From Trichomonas vaginalis G3 (taxonomy: Eukaryota > Parabasalia > Trichomonadida > Trichomonadidae): a DNA stretch of 64,000 nt. Under the pieces are notes generated by a model. That model had not been told where the DNA came from. It saw only the letters and a program-made list of their open reading frames with translations, and searched no databases. Both the position numbers and the translations under genes were made by a program. This document shows positions 31,331 to 40,965 of this stretch, one piece after another (the first letter of the stretch is position 1; each line of letters begins with the position of its first letter). The DNA lies in contig NC_067208.1 in assembly GCF_026262505.1 (NCBI RefSeq), positions 1,364,001 to 1,428,000 on the forward strand, written 5' to 3'.

Positions 31331-31573
31331 ATGGGTTTCTTCAGTAAGATAGGAAACTTCTTTCGAAATGTTGGAAGAGGTATATGGAATGGAATAAAAA
31401 CCGTAGGAAGAGGAATTTGGAACGGAGTCAAAAATATTGGTAAAAGGGTAGGTCAGTTTGTTGGTATTATACCTAAAGACCCTGAACCAGAAGAACAAGC
31501 TCCTGTTATACAACAGCCTGAACCTGCACCACAGTCTAGTTGGCAACCAAATCCAACACCTCAACCGTATTAA
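31331..31573 (+). CDS. Amphipathic small virion-type peptide with Pro-rich tail
   Basis: An 80-residue protein: MGFFSKIGNFFRNVGRGIWN, then two near repeats of G-R-G-I-W-N-G-[IV]-K, then a Pro/Gln-rich tail. The opening is of the same kind as MAAGFFKKLW at 6500 and 6761: aromatic-basic amphipathic helices rich in Gly and Trp. A role in membrane disruption or DNA condensation inside the particle is plausible, by analogy to adenovirus protein VI and core peptides. Start motif ATTTTTACATATAGTAAATG. Confidence 0.62.
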   Translation: MGFFSKIGNFFRNVGRGIWNGIKTVGRGIWNGVKNIGKRVGQFVGIIPKDPEPEEQAPVIQQPEPAPQSSWQPNPTPQPY

Positions 31574-31648
31574 AAAATTATATTTTTACCGTTCGATAGT
31601 AGTTGTATATGAAACTAAGTTCTAAGTAAAACGCATGGTATAATGGAA

Positions 31649-32425
31649 TTATTCTTTTTCTTCCATCTGTAGTAAACCATACTTGAAAGTCTGAAATACT
31701 TCCACTTGGTGGTTCGTATAACTTTGTAGGTTTTTCGTAAAAGTCATTTGCCAAGCATAAGAAAGAGTTTTGGGCGCCAGAAAATGAAGCATGAACAATA
31801 ATAGCAGCTGGTCGAAAACATCTTTAAATAAATATGGTTCATCTCTTGCATATCGACTGTAAATATTTGCTAAAGGAAGTTCGACTTTCTGATTTAACAT
31901 TCTTTGCAAATAATACCATGACATTGCAGTGAATTCTGTATATATTTGTTCGTCTTTCTTTGGATTGTCTTCGTAGATTTGAAATGACACTTGTGAATTT
32001 TGTTTGTCATATACAATTCTCACATAAAGTGTGCTCTCGGTATTTGCATATTCATCAGCATATTTTGCATAACATGAATTTATTTTATCTTCTATATTTT
32101 TTAACGCAGTCTGTAGAGAAGATGAAAGGTCAACTTGTATTAGCTCAATTTCTTCCCACATTTTTCGTTTCCCTTCAGATATATAATCTATATGAAACCT
32201 TACAATAAATGGAAAACTTTTATCTTCTACAGACACAAACTTCATTCTACGAAAGCCAATAGCTTTTGTGACAGATGGGTCTCTTAACCATCTTAATGGG
32301 TAGTCAAAACGATAGCCTTCATGCTTTACGGTCTCTGTCTCAAACTTTTGACCGACATTAGTAAAAAGTTCATCTAATGGTTTAGTTGTAGCAACTCTTG
32401 AATTTTCTTTTTCTATTGGAAGCAT
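31649..32425 (-). CDS. Hypothetical Polinton structural protein, 258 aa
   Basis: An intact frame with a conserved-looking FDYPLRWLRDPSVTKAIGFR segment, a beta-rich middle (IVRFHIDYISEGKRKMWEEI) and a helical C-terminus. It sits between small virion peptides and the fibre gene, with which it shares a short divergent start region. I do not recognise the family; a minor capsid role is possible. Confidence 0.5.
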   Translation of the reverse strand: MLPIEKENSRVATTKPLDELFTNVGQKFETETVKHEGYRFDYPLRWLRDPSVTKAIGFRRMKFVSVEDKSFPFIVRFHIDYISEGKRKMWEEIELIQVDLSSSLQTALKNIEDKINSCYAKYADEYANTESTLYVRIVYDKQNSQVSFQIYEDNPKKDEQIYTEFTAMSWYYLQRMLNQKVELPLANIYSRYARDEPYLFKDVFDQLLLLFMLHFLAPKTLSYAWQMTFTKNLQSYTNHQVEVFQTFKYGLLQMEEKE

Positions 32426-32443
32426 ATTTTATCTAGAATAAAA
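32426..32443. promoter_or_regulatory. Bidirectional A/T-rich start region
   Basis: Eighteen bases separate two divergent ATG codons. Both strands read TTTTAT[TC]...TAGA-type motifs (CTAGAATAAAAATG on the plus strand), the element-wide start signature. Confidence 0.6.
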
Positions 32444-34174
32444 ATGTCAAATGAAACAGCGTCTATGAGAGAAATACAACACAACCGACAACTCATTATA
32501 CAAGCTCTAAATAAGAACACAACAAACTTTTCAAACTATTCTAAGATATCTGAGTCATTGAAAGAAGGAAACTTAAAACTGACATTAAACCCAATGACAG
32601 ATGAGTTTCTGTTTCAAGACAATAAGAACCATACTGTCTGTATAAATCCAACAAAAGGAACTTTAAACGAGAAACCTATATCTGAACTTCTTTTGAAAGC
32701 AGATATTGACAACAAAGCTGACAAAGAATATGTCATTGAAAAAGTTCAAGAAGAACATGACAGAGCAGATGCAACATATGCAACGAAAGAACATACTCAT
32801 CCTGAACTAGCAGACAAAACATATGTTGACAATAAAATGTCAAGTGAAGTGACAAGAGCTGAAAACGAATATTCTAAAAAAGACTCATACACATTCTATA
32901 TCTGAAATAAACAACTTACAAGAAACCTTAAACAGTAAAAGTGCCGTTGGACATACACATACCATTGCAAATATTACAAACTTACAAGAAACCTTAAACA
33001 GTAAAAGTGACGTTGGACATACACATACCATTGCAAATATTACAAACTTACAAGAAACCTTAAACAGGAAAAGTGACGTTGGACATACACATACATCTTC
33101 TGAAATAACAGACTTAAACGTTAGCCTTGAAAAGAAAGCAGATAAAACATATGTCAATGAAATATACCAAAGTTTGATAGGAACAACGAAAAATATTGAA
33201 ACTATTGTTGGTGACTTTTCTGTCAATGAAGAAAACAAATATTTTAGATGGGAGTTTGTACACTCCTTAAAAAATGGTATACGGTATAAACTCATTCCGA
33301 AAAATAACAATGAAATGTATGTAGGCTATATAAAGAATGATGGTACACAAGTTAAAGTTCCATTAGACAACAACTGCTACTTAAACTTATATGGAGACGA
33401 ACAAAAGAAATATTTAAGAGTTTATGAAATGACAGATATGACATTACCTAACCCAGCTCCAGCACCATATTATTATGACTATGGTGTTGACGCACATGTA
33501 GACCCAAAAAAGCAAACATTATATTTAGAATATTATAGATATAAAAGATATAATGCAATAAAAAAACGAGAATAGTATACTATTATGAAGATGACAGAAA
33601 TAAATATTATAGTCAAGATTTTACCTACCCTGAAAACATAAGATTATATTATAAAAAATATTCTGACACAAACCAGAAGAAACCTGAAATAGTTGCACTA
33701 TATTTTAAGTTCAAAAGAGACAATCCTATAATATCTCATATGTTTGATTTAATGAACCCAGTAGGTTCTATTTATACATCTATGGAAGCAAGAGGTCCTC
33801 AAGTAATGTTTGGTGTTGGTGCATGGGAACAAATAGTCGACAGGTTTTTGTATTGTGCAAACTCTTCAAAGGAAACAGGTGGAAGTAAAACGATTTCAGG
33901 TGAAAATTTACCTGCACACAGTCACTACATAGATTTAAGTACATCTCAAGCAGGTTGGCATAAGCATAGATATTGGGATTGGTCAGGAATGACAAAAGGT
34001 CAAGGATATGATGTTAAAGACGACGTTAAGTTTGCTATAAATTGTTACTGGGATGACACTCAGGGAGAAGGAAACCATACACATTTCGTTTCAGGATATA
34101 CGCAAACAACGGGACAAAGTAAAGAATATATGCCACCTTACATGACAGTTTACGCATGGTATAGAATTGCTTAG
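32444..34174 (+). pseudogene. Attachment fibre: N-terminus, stalk repeats and collar-type head, broken
   Basis: Parts in order: a globular N-terminus (to about 32700); A-D-x-x-Y-V stalk repeats and an EHTHPELADKTYV segment; three repeats of about 66 bp (32930-33110) reading VGHTHT and NLQETLN; and a head region with the phage collar layout (PVGSIYTS, GAWEQIVDRFLYC, LPAHSHYIDL, PPYMTVYAWYR). The head (33134-34171) is nearly identical to that of element 1, while the N-terminus and stalk are unrelated to 12467-13171. Ends tail to tail with the integrase, overlapping by four bases. Broken (a few breaks). Confidence 0.78.
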
Positions 34175-35130
34175 TCGTCATTTTCAACTTCTTTAGCATA
34201 TTGGTCAGGAGTTGTCTTATATTTGTTAGGAACTGTCTTTTGAAAGTATACCACCTTGAACTTTGACAAGTTTGAAACGAGGTCTGACAATAGTAGTTTT
34301 ATCTTCTGCTTGCAGTGTGTACATTTTGCCATGTTTGCCTAAAACTTCATAATATTCTTTGTATACTTTCTTCTATTTTTACGAACACGAATGTGAGTAC
34401 CTGTCGAGTTCCCATTGTTGTCATAGTCAATAGTATTTTCATATGGGTCGCGTTTAGGTATTTCTATTTTTACTTTGTCACCTTTCTGAAGTTTGAAGCC
34501 CGGCATTCTTTCTTGTTTGTCTCTTTTGACTAAACTATTAAATATATAGTCTTTCTCTAAGTCGGGGTTGTTTTTCATTTCTTCAGGGGAGTGGTTTCCC
34601 AAACCTTTTTGTTTACGGTTATTGTAAATATTTAAAACTTGTCTCATCTTTGCCATGGAGAAATGTCTATATTTGTCGTCATATGACATTTCATTTGCTT
34701 CACCACCTTGTGGTTGGTTTAAGTCTCTTAAGATTTTTATACAACTGTCAATGACACCAAGAGCAGAATGGTTTTGGTCGACAATGAAATATTGGTTTAC
34801 ATTTTTTGAACGCAGATAGTTTTTAATATCGTCTGATTTGAAAGAACTTTCACAGTCAGACGATAGTTTTGTTGGATGGTATTTGTCAACGAATATTGTC
34901 AAAGCAGTTTTCACATCTAAAATATTTTTGGACTGTAATGGTATGGCTTCACAGTATCTTGTGTTTTGACCAACAAATATTAGCCAGTATGGTGGTCCAT
35001 CTTCTCTATACCTCGGAATGTTTTCCAAGATATCCATAAACCAAGCATTTGGTGTTGAACTAAAGATTTTTACCATGAGTGCTTTCTTTGTCGCTTTAGA
35101 AACATACGGGTCCTTGTTTGAATTCGTCAT
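34171..35130 (-). pseudogene. Polinton integrase (rve type) of element 2, broken
   Basis: A 263-codon frame plus further coding-like sequence to 34171. It is an integrase core with WLIFVGQNTRYCEAIPL, a conserved D in KLSSDCESSF and a VDQNHSALGVIDSCIK segment, followed by a basic SH3-like tail (FKLQKGDKVKIEIPKR). It differs strongly from the element 1 integrase, so the two elements belong to different lineages. Divergent from the peptide gene at 35148 with a 17-base shared start region. About one break. Confidence 0.78.
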
Positions 35131-35147
35131 TTTTTACCCTATAAGAA
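35131..35147. promoter_or_regulatory. Bidirectional start region between integrase and peptide gene
   Basis: Seventeen bases reading TTTTTTACCCTATAAGAA before the plus-strand ATG, a clear case of the motif T-run, A-[TC]-C-C, N-T-A, AAATG. Confidence 0.6.
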
Positions 35148-35545
35148 ATGGGTTTATTTGGCGCATTAGCAGGAGTCGCATCCAGATTTTTGCCCGCAGT
35201 GGGAACAATAGCCAGAGGTGCGTTTGGAATTGGAAGGAAGATTTTGAGTACATTAGGTATACTGAAAGAAAGCACAACCTATTATACAAACTGTACAGAA
35301 GGTTGGGATGTAGCACGAGATGCAGCAAATCTTATTCCAAATCCTGAAACAGAGGAAAAGTTCAAGGATGGATGGACAATGTAGGAAGAGAAGCAGGAAA
35401 CTACTATAACAAAGCAAATGACTACTATAACCAAGCAGGGCACTATATGGACCAAGGTGAAAGATTCTTTAACAGAGGATATAACCATGCACAACAATGG
35501 GTAAACATATACCAACCTCAACCGCCCAAACGTGAGGGAATGTAA
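35148..35545 (+). pseudogene. Glycine-rich amphipathic virion-type protein, broken
   Basis: The start MGLFGALAGVASRFLPAVGT is a hydrophobic glycine-rich helix like viral fusion or lytic peptides. The later part has tyrosine/asparagine-rich repeats (YNKANDYYNQAGHYMDQGE). Part of the group of small amphipathic proteins of these elements. About one break. Confidence 0.5.
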
Positions 35546-35564
35546 AGTTTTTTACTGAGATGAA

Positions 35565-35721
35565 ATGAACAATACAGCATTGAGACAAATGGCTCTCAGA
35601 TGGATTTGTCGGCTTCCAGCAGTTACACAACACGTGTTTGTCTCAAGTTCTTCCTATACCTCAGGAAGTTTTAGACCGACTTAAAAAACAACAACAACCA
35701 GTTGAAAACAAACCAAACTAA
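35565..35721 (+). pseudogene. Very small protein, possibly broken
   Basis: Starts MNNTALRQMALRWICRLPAV and ends in a Lys/Gln/Pro-rich piece. It follows the same leader (TTTTTTACTGAGATGAAATG) as the next gene at 35741, which supports expression. Function unknown. Confidence 0.35.
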
Positions 35722-35740
35722 AATTTTTTACTGAGATGAA

Positions 35741-36307
35741 ATGACCGAAGAAGTTGAAACGGTAGATTTGACACCACAAACAAAAAGTTCAGAACCATTG
35801 TCAAAACCTGTCAAAGAACTTACAGATGAAGAGAAAAATTCAATAATAGAAAGTGCCAGGTCTGGAAATACAAACCCTAACTATAAAGTCACTTTTCATA
35901 GAAATGGAACGGCTAGTATCTCAAAAAAGAAACAGACTCTCACAAATAAAATATTGAAGTCTGAAGGAGCTTTCGAGACAACAGATGGGAAGGTATACTT
36001 CACTGACCAACAGTTCATTATAGAACATCTCATTGACTTAGAGTCGAAATATTCTAAACTTTACAACAAACACAAAAAGTTGAAAGGAAAACAAAAACAA
36101 ATGGCATATGATATTTATGAAGATGTTAACGACACAACCATACCTGCAAGTGAGGTAAAGTCAGAGGAACCGAAAAGTGACGAAAAACCGATAGAAGAAG
36201 GGAAGCCAAAAACTGAAGATAAACCAAAACCAAAGTTTAGTCAACCTTCATTAGCTGGTATGGGTTGGCGTCAAAGGCTTCTGGTAGCAGGCGGTTATGT
36301 AAAGTAA
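35741..36307 (+). CDS. Hypothetical coiled-coil protein, 188 aa
   Basis: An acidic start, a short globular part (YKVTFHRNGTASISKKK), a coiled coil (IEHLIDLESKYSKLYNKHKK), a Lys/Glu/Pro-rich linker and a small C-terminal hydrophobic-basic end (AGMGWRQRLLVAGGYVK). I do not recognise it. The leader is the same as that of 35565. Could be a scaffold or core protein. Confidence 0.55.
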   Translation: MTEEVETVDLTPQTKSSEPLSKPVKELTDEEKNSIIESARSGNTNPNYKVTFHRNGTASISKKKQTLTNKILKSEGAFETTDGKVYFTDQQFIIEHLIDLESKYSKLYNKHKKLKGKQKQMAYDIYEDVNDTTIPASEVKSEEPKSDEKPIEEGKPKTEDKPKPKFSQPSLAGMGWRQRLLVAGGYVK

Positions 36308-36338
36308 AGAAAAAAATATTTTTTTTATTTTTATAAAA

Positions 36339-38489
36339 ATGCCCCCGCATAGAATGGATAGAAGGTCTGCTAGAATAAAAGCAGAGTTAGAAAGATATGG
36401 CTGGAGAGTTTCAAAGAATTTTAAATATAGGAAGGGAAGACCCATAAAAGTTTATGACAAACTGGCTGGTCTGACCTACGAAATGGACTTGGAAACAGCG
36501 CGCACAAATTATCCAAACAGACTAGAGAGGTTAGAAGAAGAACGTCTTATGGACATGCCTTTCGATGTTAGTGAACCTCAAGTTGAAGGACACGACGGCT
36601 TTGCCAGATTCTACTGGAAACATGACGAACAATTGCATCCTTTGAGAAGGAAAAAAGGTAGTGCAGAGGATGGTCATGCTCCCATGGAAAGAACAAGATA
36701 TGCATATGAAAAGTATCGTGAAGTTAGAAGTAAAATTGGTTCAGGTCAAACCTTTACAGTAAACTTTGACGATGGAAAGAACAAAGAAGGCTTTATGGGT
36801 GTACTTGCTGCTATACAAGACGGAAATAAGAAAGGATACAACTCAGACTAACCATAACAGATTTGGATGGTCACATTTACTATGCACATGGCAATGAACA
36901 AACAGCCGCACAACTTCTCGACGCTTTCAAGACTACAAAGGAGAACAAATGTTTGACTCCGACTCAGACATTTTGAACGCAATTGAAGGAATTGCAAGTG
37001 TCAAGTTCGAATGGTACCAACCTAACCCTCAAGCAGTCAGACAACATGCTGGATACTTCCGTTCATAAATAAGTCTGACATTGACTTGACAAGGTATGGA
37101 ATTTACAATTCAATTGAAACAATTGTCAATGAACCTTGTATTCTTACATGTCTCAGGAACTCTGGTCTTGTTACAGATGAGAAGATGAAGTATCTTGAGT
37201 CATGTGTGAAGACAAGGTACATTCTCAGAGGTCAATGGCAAAAAATTGCACCGTTGGCAAATGTCAATATCCGAGTCAGCATACCTACAGCTAAAGGTTC
37301 TTCACATGACGACTATGTTGTTGACAAAGACTTACCATGGTTGAAGATTGTAATTGTCCACAACCACTTCATGTTGAACGAAAGTCTTACAAACCCATTG
37401 TTCGGAAAAGGCAAGTGCAACATTGTCAGAGCTGTAAACATTCTTTTCGAGAAAGGTTTGTTGGAACCAATTCCAGATGACAAGCTGACAGAAACTTTTG
37501 TACCAAAAGACGAAACAAACTTTTCATTGTTAGCAAGACCAAAAGTTGTTCCAGACAAAGTTCTAGTACAAAAGAAGTACACAATTCCACAAGGAGTTGG
37601 ATTGTTCGGATACCAACCTGAACCAGAAGAACTTCCAATGAGGTTGCAAGAACTTCAAGATGCTATAAACAAACTTCCATTGAGACATCCAATTGACGTC
37701 AAATTGTATTGGAGAGCATCTGAGTTAGGTCAGAAGGTTTTATATGAAACAGGTTGCTTCGACGATGTTTATGAGATAACAGGAGAAGTTTCTCAGAAGA
37801 TAAGAGACTCACTTGAATTTCCACAAACTGGACCAATTGGTTGCGACAAGTTCGACTCAGATGAAAAGATATACTATGTTGACCTTAACGCTGCATACAT
37901 GAGGTTTGTCCAATATATTCCGACTGGAATTCCAAACGAAGACGGTGAGTTCCCAGGAAGGAACTATACAGTTGGAAAAGTCATACAACAACTCTATGAT
38001 ATTAGGAAAGCTTCAAACCCCAAACTTGCAATGACAATCAAATTGCTTATGAATTCGACATGGGGATATTCCATTAAGAAACCTCAAAAGATGAAGAGTA
38101 AACACTATGAGAAGGTCGACAACTTTGTTGAAAGGTTTTCTCCTTTTGTTTTGAAGTACGAATTCACTCAAGGTCAAAGTGGCTTAGTAACCACATTAAA
38201 ACCTATTGTCGAACATTGGTCTTACCCTCAGTTCGCAAAGGCAGTCCTTGACAACTACAACAAATTCTTCTCCGAAGTCAAATCCAAAGTTGTGGTTTAC
38301 TATGAAAACATTGACGCACTCATGACGAACGAAGAAGGATACAACAAACTCATTGAAATGGGTTTAGTCGGTGAAAAGATGGGTCGATTCAAATTGGACA
38401 AAATTTTCACCGAAGTTCATGTCCTCTCCAAGCGTAAGTATTGGGGCATACTTGAAGACGGCACAGAAATAAAACATTGCATGAAATAA
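36339..38489 (+). pseudogene. Compact PolB-like protein, broken
   Basis: The N-terminal region has basic helical parts. A segment PCILTCLRNSGL ... VHNHFMLNE has the Cys/His layout also seen before the exonuclease in the PolB at 58025-61337. Motif A-like YYVDLNAAYM and motif B-like KLLMNSTWGYSIKK of family B polymerases follow, then a palm/thumb region. The gene is only about two thirds as long as the other PolB, and I see no separate exonuclease domain. It would represent a third PolB lineage in the window. Starts after TTTTTATTTTTATAAAAATG-like sequence. About two breaks. Confidence 0.65.
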
Positions 38490-38663
38490 AAAATTTTTAT
38501 ATTCCTTCCTAGCTAATTTCCGTTTAATTTCATGGTCGCCCTCGGAGTCTTTGAATCGGACAGGTCGAGTTACACCATTCTTGGTCTCAAACTCATATAT
38601 AACCTGTTTGTTTGTATTTTCGTCGACTATGACACGAGACACGAACATTGACCAAACGGACAA
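38364..38663 (-). CDS. Small hypothetical protein, up to 99 aa
   Basis: Starts MSVWSMFVSRVIVDENTNKQ, with a beta-like first half and a basic middle. The last third overlaps the end of the PolB-like gene on the other strand, so the true 3' end is uncertain. It may share a divergent start region with 38679. Low support. Confidence 0.35.
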   Translation of the reverse strand: MSVWSMFVSRVIVDENTNKQVIYEFETKNGVTRPVRFKDSEGDHEIKRKLARKEYKNFLFHAMFYFCAVFKYAPILTLGEDMNFGENFVQFESTHLFTD

Positions 38664-38678
38664 AAAGTGTCATTTCAG
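38664..38678 (+). promoter_or_regulatory. Inr-like start motif (TCATTT)
   Basis: AAAAAGTGTCATTTCAG directly precedes the ATG at 38679. The same TCATTTTTT-type motif precedes the ATGs at 42022, 40323 and 39705 (minus strand) and, as ACATTTTT, 41788. It matches the trichomonad initiator TCA-Y-W at the usual short distance. Confidence 0.55.
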
Positions 38679-38942
38679 ATGGTCAAGCAGCCAATCGCAT
38701 TCGAGCACTTCGAAGAAGCCTTACGTTCCAAGGAAGAGGGTGTCTGGTGCAAGGGAGAGGTCATGAGACTCTACGAGCAGTACATCCTCAATGCCTGGGA
38801 GGACAAATCGTCCTTGGATTGGCAAATCTACCAACTCCTCTGGGACGACCTCCTACGCAACTGGGATGACGAAAGAGTCCAATTCAAAGGTCGGGAACTA
38901 ATTTTGCAAATTGACCTTAATTTCACATACTTATCCAAATAA
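38679..38942 (+). CDS. Hypothetical protein, 87 aa
   Basis: Starts MVKQPIAFEHFEEALRSKEE, with a Trp-rich helical body (QLLWDDLLRNWDDERVQ). Start chosen because the Inr-like motif lies directly upstream. It belongs to a block (38.4-42.25 kb) of small genes with higher GC and C-ending codons, unlike element 1. No family recognised. Confidence 0.5.
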   Translation: MVKQPIAFEHFEEALRSKEEGVWCKGEVMRLYEQYILNAWEDKSSLDWQIYQLLWDDLLRNWDDERVQFKGRELILQIDLNFTYLSK

Positions 38943-38991
38943 ACGCCTAAATTTACTCGGGGTTTCCCCCTAAAATAAAATTTTTTTACTC

Positions 38992-39705
38992 TTAGAACCA
39001 CTCGAGGTTCTCCTTACGGTTGTTGAGCTTGTCACCGTCAATGTGTCTGACCTTCGTCTTCTTGCCTGGATTTGGAACCCATTGAATTGCGACAAGCTTG
39101 CCCATGGAGATTGAACCGCGATTCCGAAGGTTAAGGTTCAAGTGTCCCAAGTTGTTGAGGACTGGGGTAAGAACCTTGCCTGTCTCCTTGTTGCGGATTT
39201 TGTATGGGTAGGGTTGGGAAATTTCATAACTGTCATCGGCAACAAGGGTTGCCCAAACTTCCTTTTCTTCGTGTTTCTCTTCTTCTTCCTCTTCTTCTTC
39301 GTGTTTCTCTTCTTCTTCGTGTTTCTCTTCTTCCTCGAAAATTCCTTCTTCAATTTGGTACTCACGAATTACGGTGTTGGAGGTTCTGTCCTTTCCGAGT
39401 ACCTTCCAGATGGCGTCTATCTCTTCGAAGAAACGGTAGATGAGTCTGGCAAGGTCTCGGTTCTCTCTCGCGTAAATGCGCAAGGTTTCCGTCAAATCAT
39501 TCAGGCATTTCTCATTGGAAGCTTGGTTCATGAGGACATCGGCTTTGAGCTTGGTCATCTCTTCCATAAGACTACTTTGGAGAGTCTTAACGGTGTTTGT
39601 CAGATGAGCTTTCAAATTCAAAATTTGAATTTGAACTGGGCGCTTGTCTGGCAACATTGAAAGGACATCTGCCATTGTGTTCGGCTTCGGTGCTTGTTCG
39701 GACAT
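38992..39705 (-). CDS. HNH-endonuclease-like protein with coiled-coil start
   Basis: A 237-residue protein. The N-terminal two thirds are helical (MADVLSMLPDKRPVQIQ, long coiled coil) with a Glu/Lys-rich repeat tract (HEEEEKHEEEEEE) around residues 128-147. The C-terminus has the layout of NUMOD4/HNH proteins: SYEISQPYPYKIRNKETG, MGKLVAIQWVPNPG and RHIDGDKLNNRKENLEW, the last being the typical H-x-D-G-x-x-x-N-N-x-x-x-N-L-x-W end. The homing-endonuclease fold is usual for genes that spread within viruses, but here it may have been taken over as a DNA-binding part. Confidence 0.7.
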   Translation of the reverse strand: MSEQAPKPNTMADVLSMLPDKRPVQIQILNLKAHLTNTVKTLQSSLMEEMTKLKADVLMNQASNEKCLNDLTETLRIYARENRDLARLIYRFFEEIDAIWKVLGKDRTSNTVIREYQIEEGIFEEEEKHEEEEKHEEEEEEEEKHEEKEVWATLVADDSYEISQPYPYKIRNKETGKVLTPVLNNLGHLNLNLRNRGSISMGKLVAIQWVPNPGKKTKVRHIDGDKLNNRKENLEWF

Positions 39706-39737
39706 CGAAAAAATGAAGTGGTTTGAGAATGACGGTT

Positions 39738-40040
39738 TTACTTCAAAAAGCTTGTTATGACGGTTAAGTCATACAACAAGTTTAAAATAATATCTTGTTC
39801 TTCTTCTGAACGTTTGTTGTCTCTTCCGATAAAAGTTTCGAACATGAGAACCAAAAAACGTTTTTTGAGATTGCGGAAGAGTTCAGGCAAATTTTCATAT
39901 TCTGGATATGTTGGGAGCAGTTCGAAACATCTGAGCTGACTTTCGGACAAAATTGGGACAATGTCAACAAATTCATCTTTGGTCGGACTGCTTGAAGGTA
40001 AGTCCCTTACATGTAAGTAGCTCTGGTAAAGTCTTCTCAT
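39738..40040 (-). CDS. Hypothetical helical protein, 100 aa
   Basis: MRRLYQSYLHVRDLPSSSPT followed by a helical body with Cys and a PELFRNLKKRFLVLMFETF stretch. It overlaps the upstream gene 39973-40323 by 68 bases in another frame; the two may be overlapping genes or parts of one damaged gene. Function unknown. Confidence 0.4.
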   Translation of the reverse strand: MRRLYQSYLHVRDLPSSSPTKDEFVDIVPILSESQLRCFELLPTYPEYENLPELFRNLKKRFLVLMFETFIGRDNKRSEEEQDIILNLLYDLTVITSFLK

Positions 40041-40323
40041 TTCTGCTAACTTTTGGAGTATAGCTTCGTAGTTTAGAAGTTTTAATTTTAAATGTCTTTA
40101 TTCCACTCTTGACATCTAAACGGTAACTATCCATGAGGTCAAGAGTAGCTTTGGTAGCTTTAAGTGGAGCTATCTGTTCCTTGACTTCTGCAATTTTGGT
40201 TGCAATTGTGATTTGAGCTCCTTCAAGTTCGCCGTCTATGTCGTTCTCAACGCCTTCAACCATGGCTTGAAACTCTTCATCGGTCCATTGAGATTGGTGT
40301 GGGACGAATTTAACTTGCTTCAT
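39973..40323 (-). CDS. Hypothetical helical protein, 116 aa
   Basis: MKQVKFVPHQSQWTDEEFQA, then a coiled coil (GAQITIATKIAEVKEQIAPL) and a basic end. It has an Inr-like TTCATTTTTTGA before the start codon. No family recognised. Confidence 0.45.
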   Translation of the reverse strand: MKQVKFVPHQSQWTDEEFQAMVEGVENDIDGELEGAQITIATKIAEVKEQIAPLKATKATLDLMDSYRLDVKSGIKTFKIKTSKLRSYTPKVSRNEKTLPELLTCKGLTFKQSDQR

Positions 40324-40351
40324 TCAAAAAATGAAAAAAAAATGTTTTTAC

Positions 40352-40741
40352 TCAAAACGTTAAGGTTGACTGAACTGGTTGGATGTCGCCTTCACAGGTT
40401 ATGTAGAACGGCTGACCCGAGAAGTGAAGGAGAGACTGAATTGCCAATTTCATATGGGGTAGGGGGTTCTCCTTGTTTGGTATTTTTATCCAAGGACGTT
40501 TGTTTAGGAACTTAACAAGAGCTTCTCTTTTGGCGTCCTTTATGCCATCGTAGGCTGTCCCGTCTGGTATTTGAATTGGAATTCCAGTCGAAGTCTCGAG
40601 CTGAAGTGTAGACCTTCCAGAAATAGTGGTGAACTTGACCTTGGGCTTCATTACCCTGCGCAAGTACTGCTTAACAACTTCATTTATCTCTATAAGGTAA
40701 ATTGCCTCGTCAAATCCTTCTGGTATTCCGAGTCCTTCCAT
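40352..40741 (-). CDS. Hypothetical protein, 129 aa
   Basis: Start taken at MEGLGIPEGFDEAIYLIEIN, which follows the repeat-rich intergenic region; the open frame runs further upstream only through repeats. The body is mixed alpha/beta with VKFTTISGRSTLQLETSTG and ends QPVQSTLTF. Divergent from the Pro-rich gene at 40966. Function unknown. Confidence 0.5.
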   Translation of the reverse strand: MEGLGIPEGFDEAIYLIEINEVVKQYLRRVMKPKVKFTTISGRSTLQLETSTGIPIQIPDGTAYDGIKDAKREALVKFLNKRPWIKIPNKENPLPHMKLAIQSLLHFSGQPFYITCEGDIQPVQSTLTF

Positions 40742-40965
40742 CCGACAGGAAAATATTTTCCCGACAACTGGAAAAAATTTTCCCGACGACAGGAAGGACG
40801 CTTCCAGTTGTCCGTCCGTAAACCATTCAAATTTTCGAAAATTGAGAACTTTTGGTCGAACTTCAGAAAAAGTTTTTCCTTCCGACAGAAAAAGTTCTTC
40901 CTTCCGACAGAAAAAGTTCTTCCTTCCGACAGAAAAAGTTCTTCCTTCCGACAGGACACAAACGA
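40742..40965. repeat. Divergent intergenic region with 22-bp tandem repeats
   Basis: Four copies of a 22-bp unit containing AAAAAGTTCTTCCTTCCGAC lie at about 40866-40953. Looser CCCGACAACTGGAAAA-type copies lie at 40745-40800. They fill the space between two divergent start codons and could be upstream control elements. Confidence 0.75.

Noticed and set aside
39142-39660. 172-codon plus-strand frame rich in Phe and Leu
   Set aside because: It is the reverse of the Glu/Lys tract of the HNH-type gene, with no start context.
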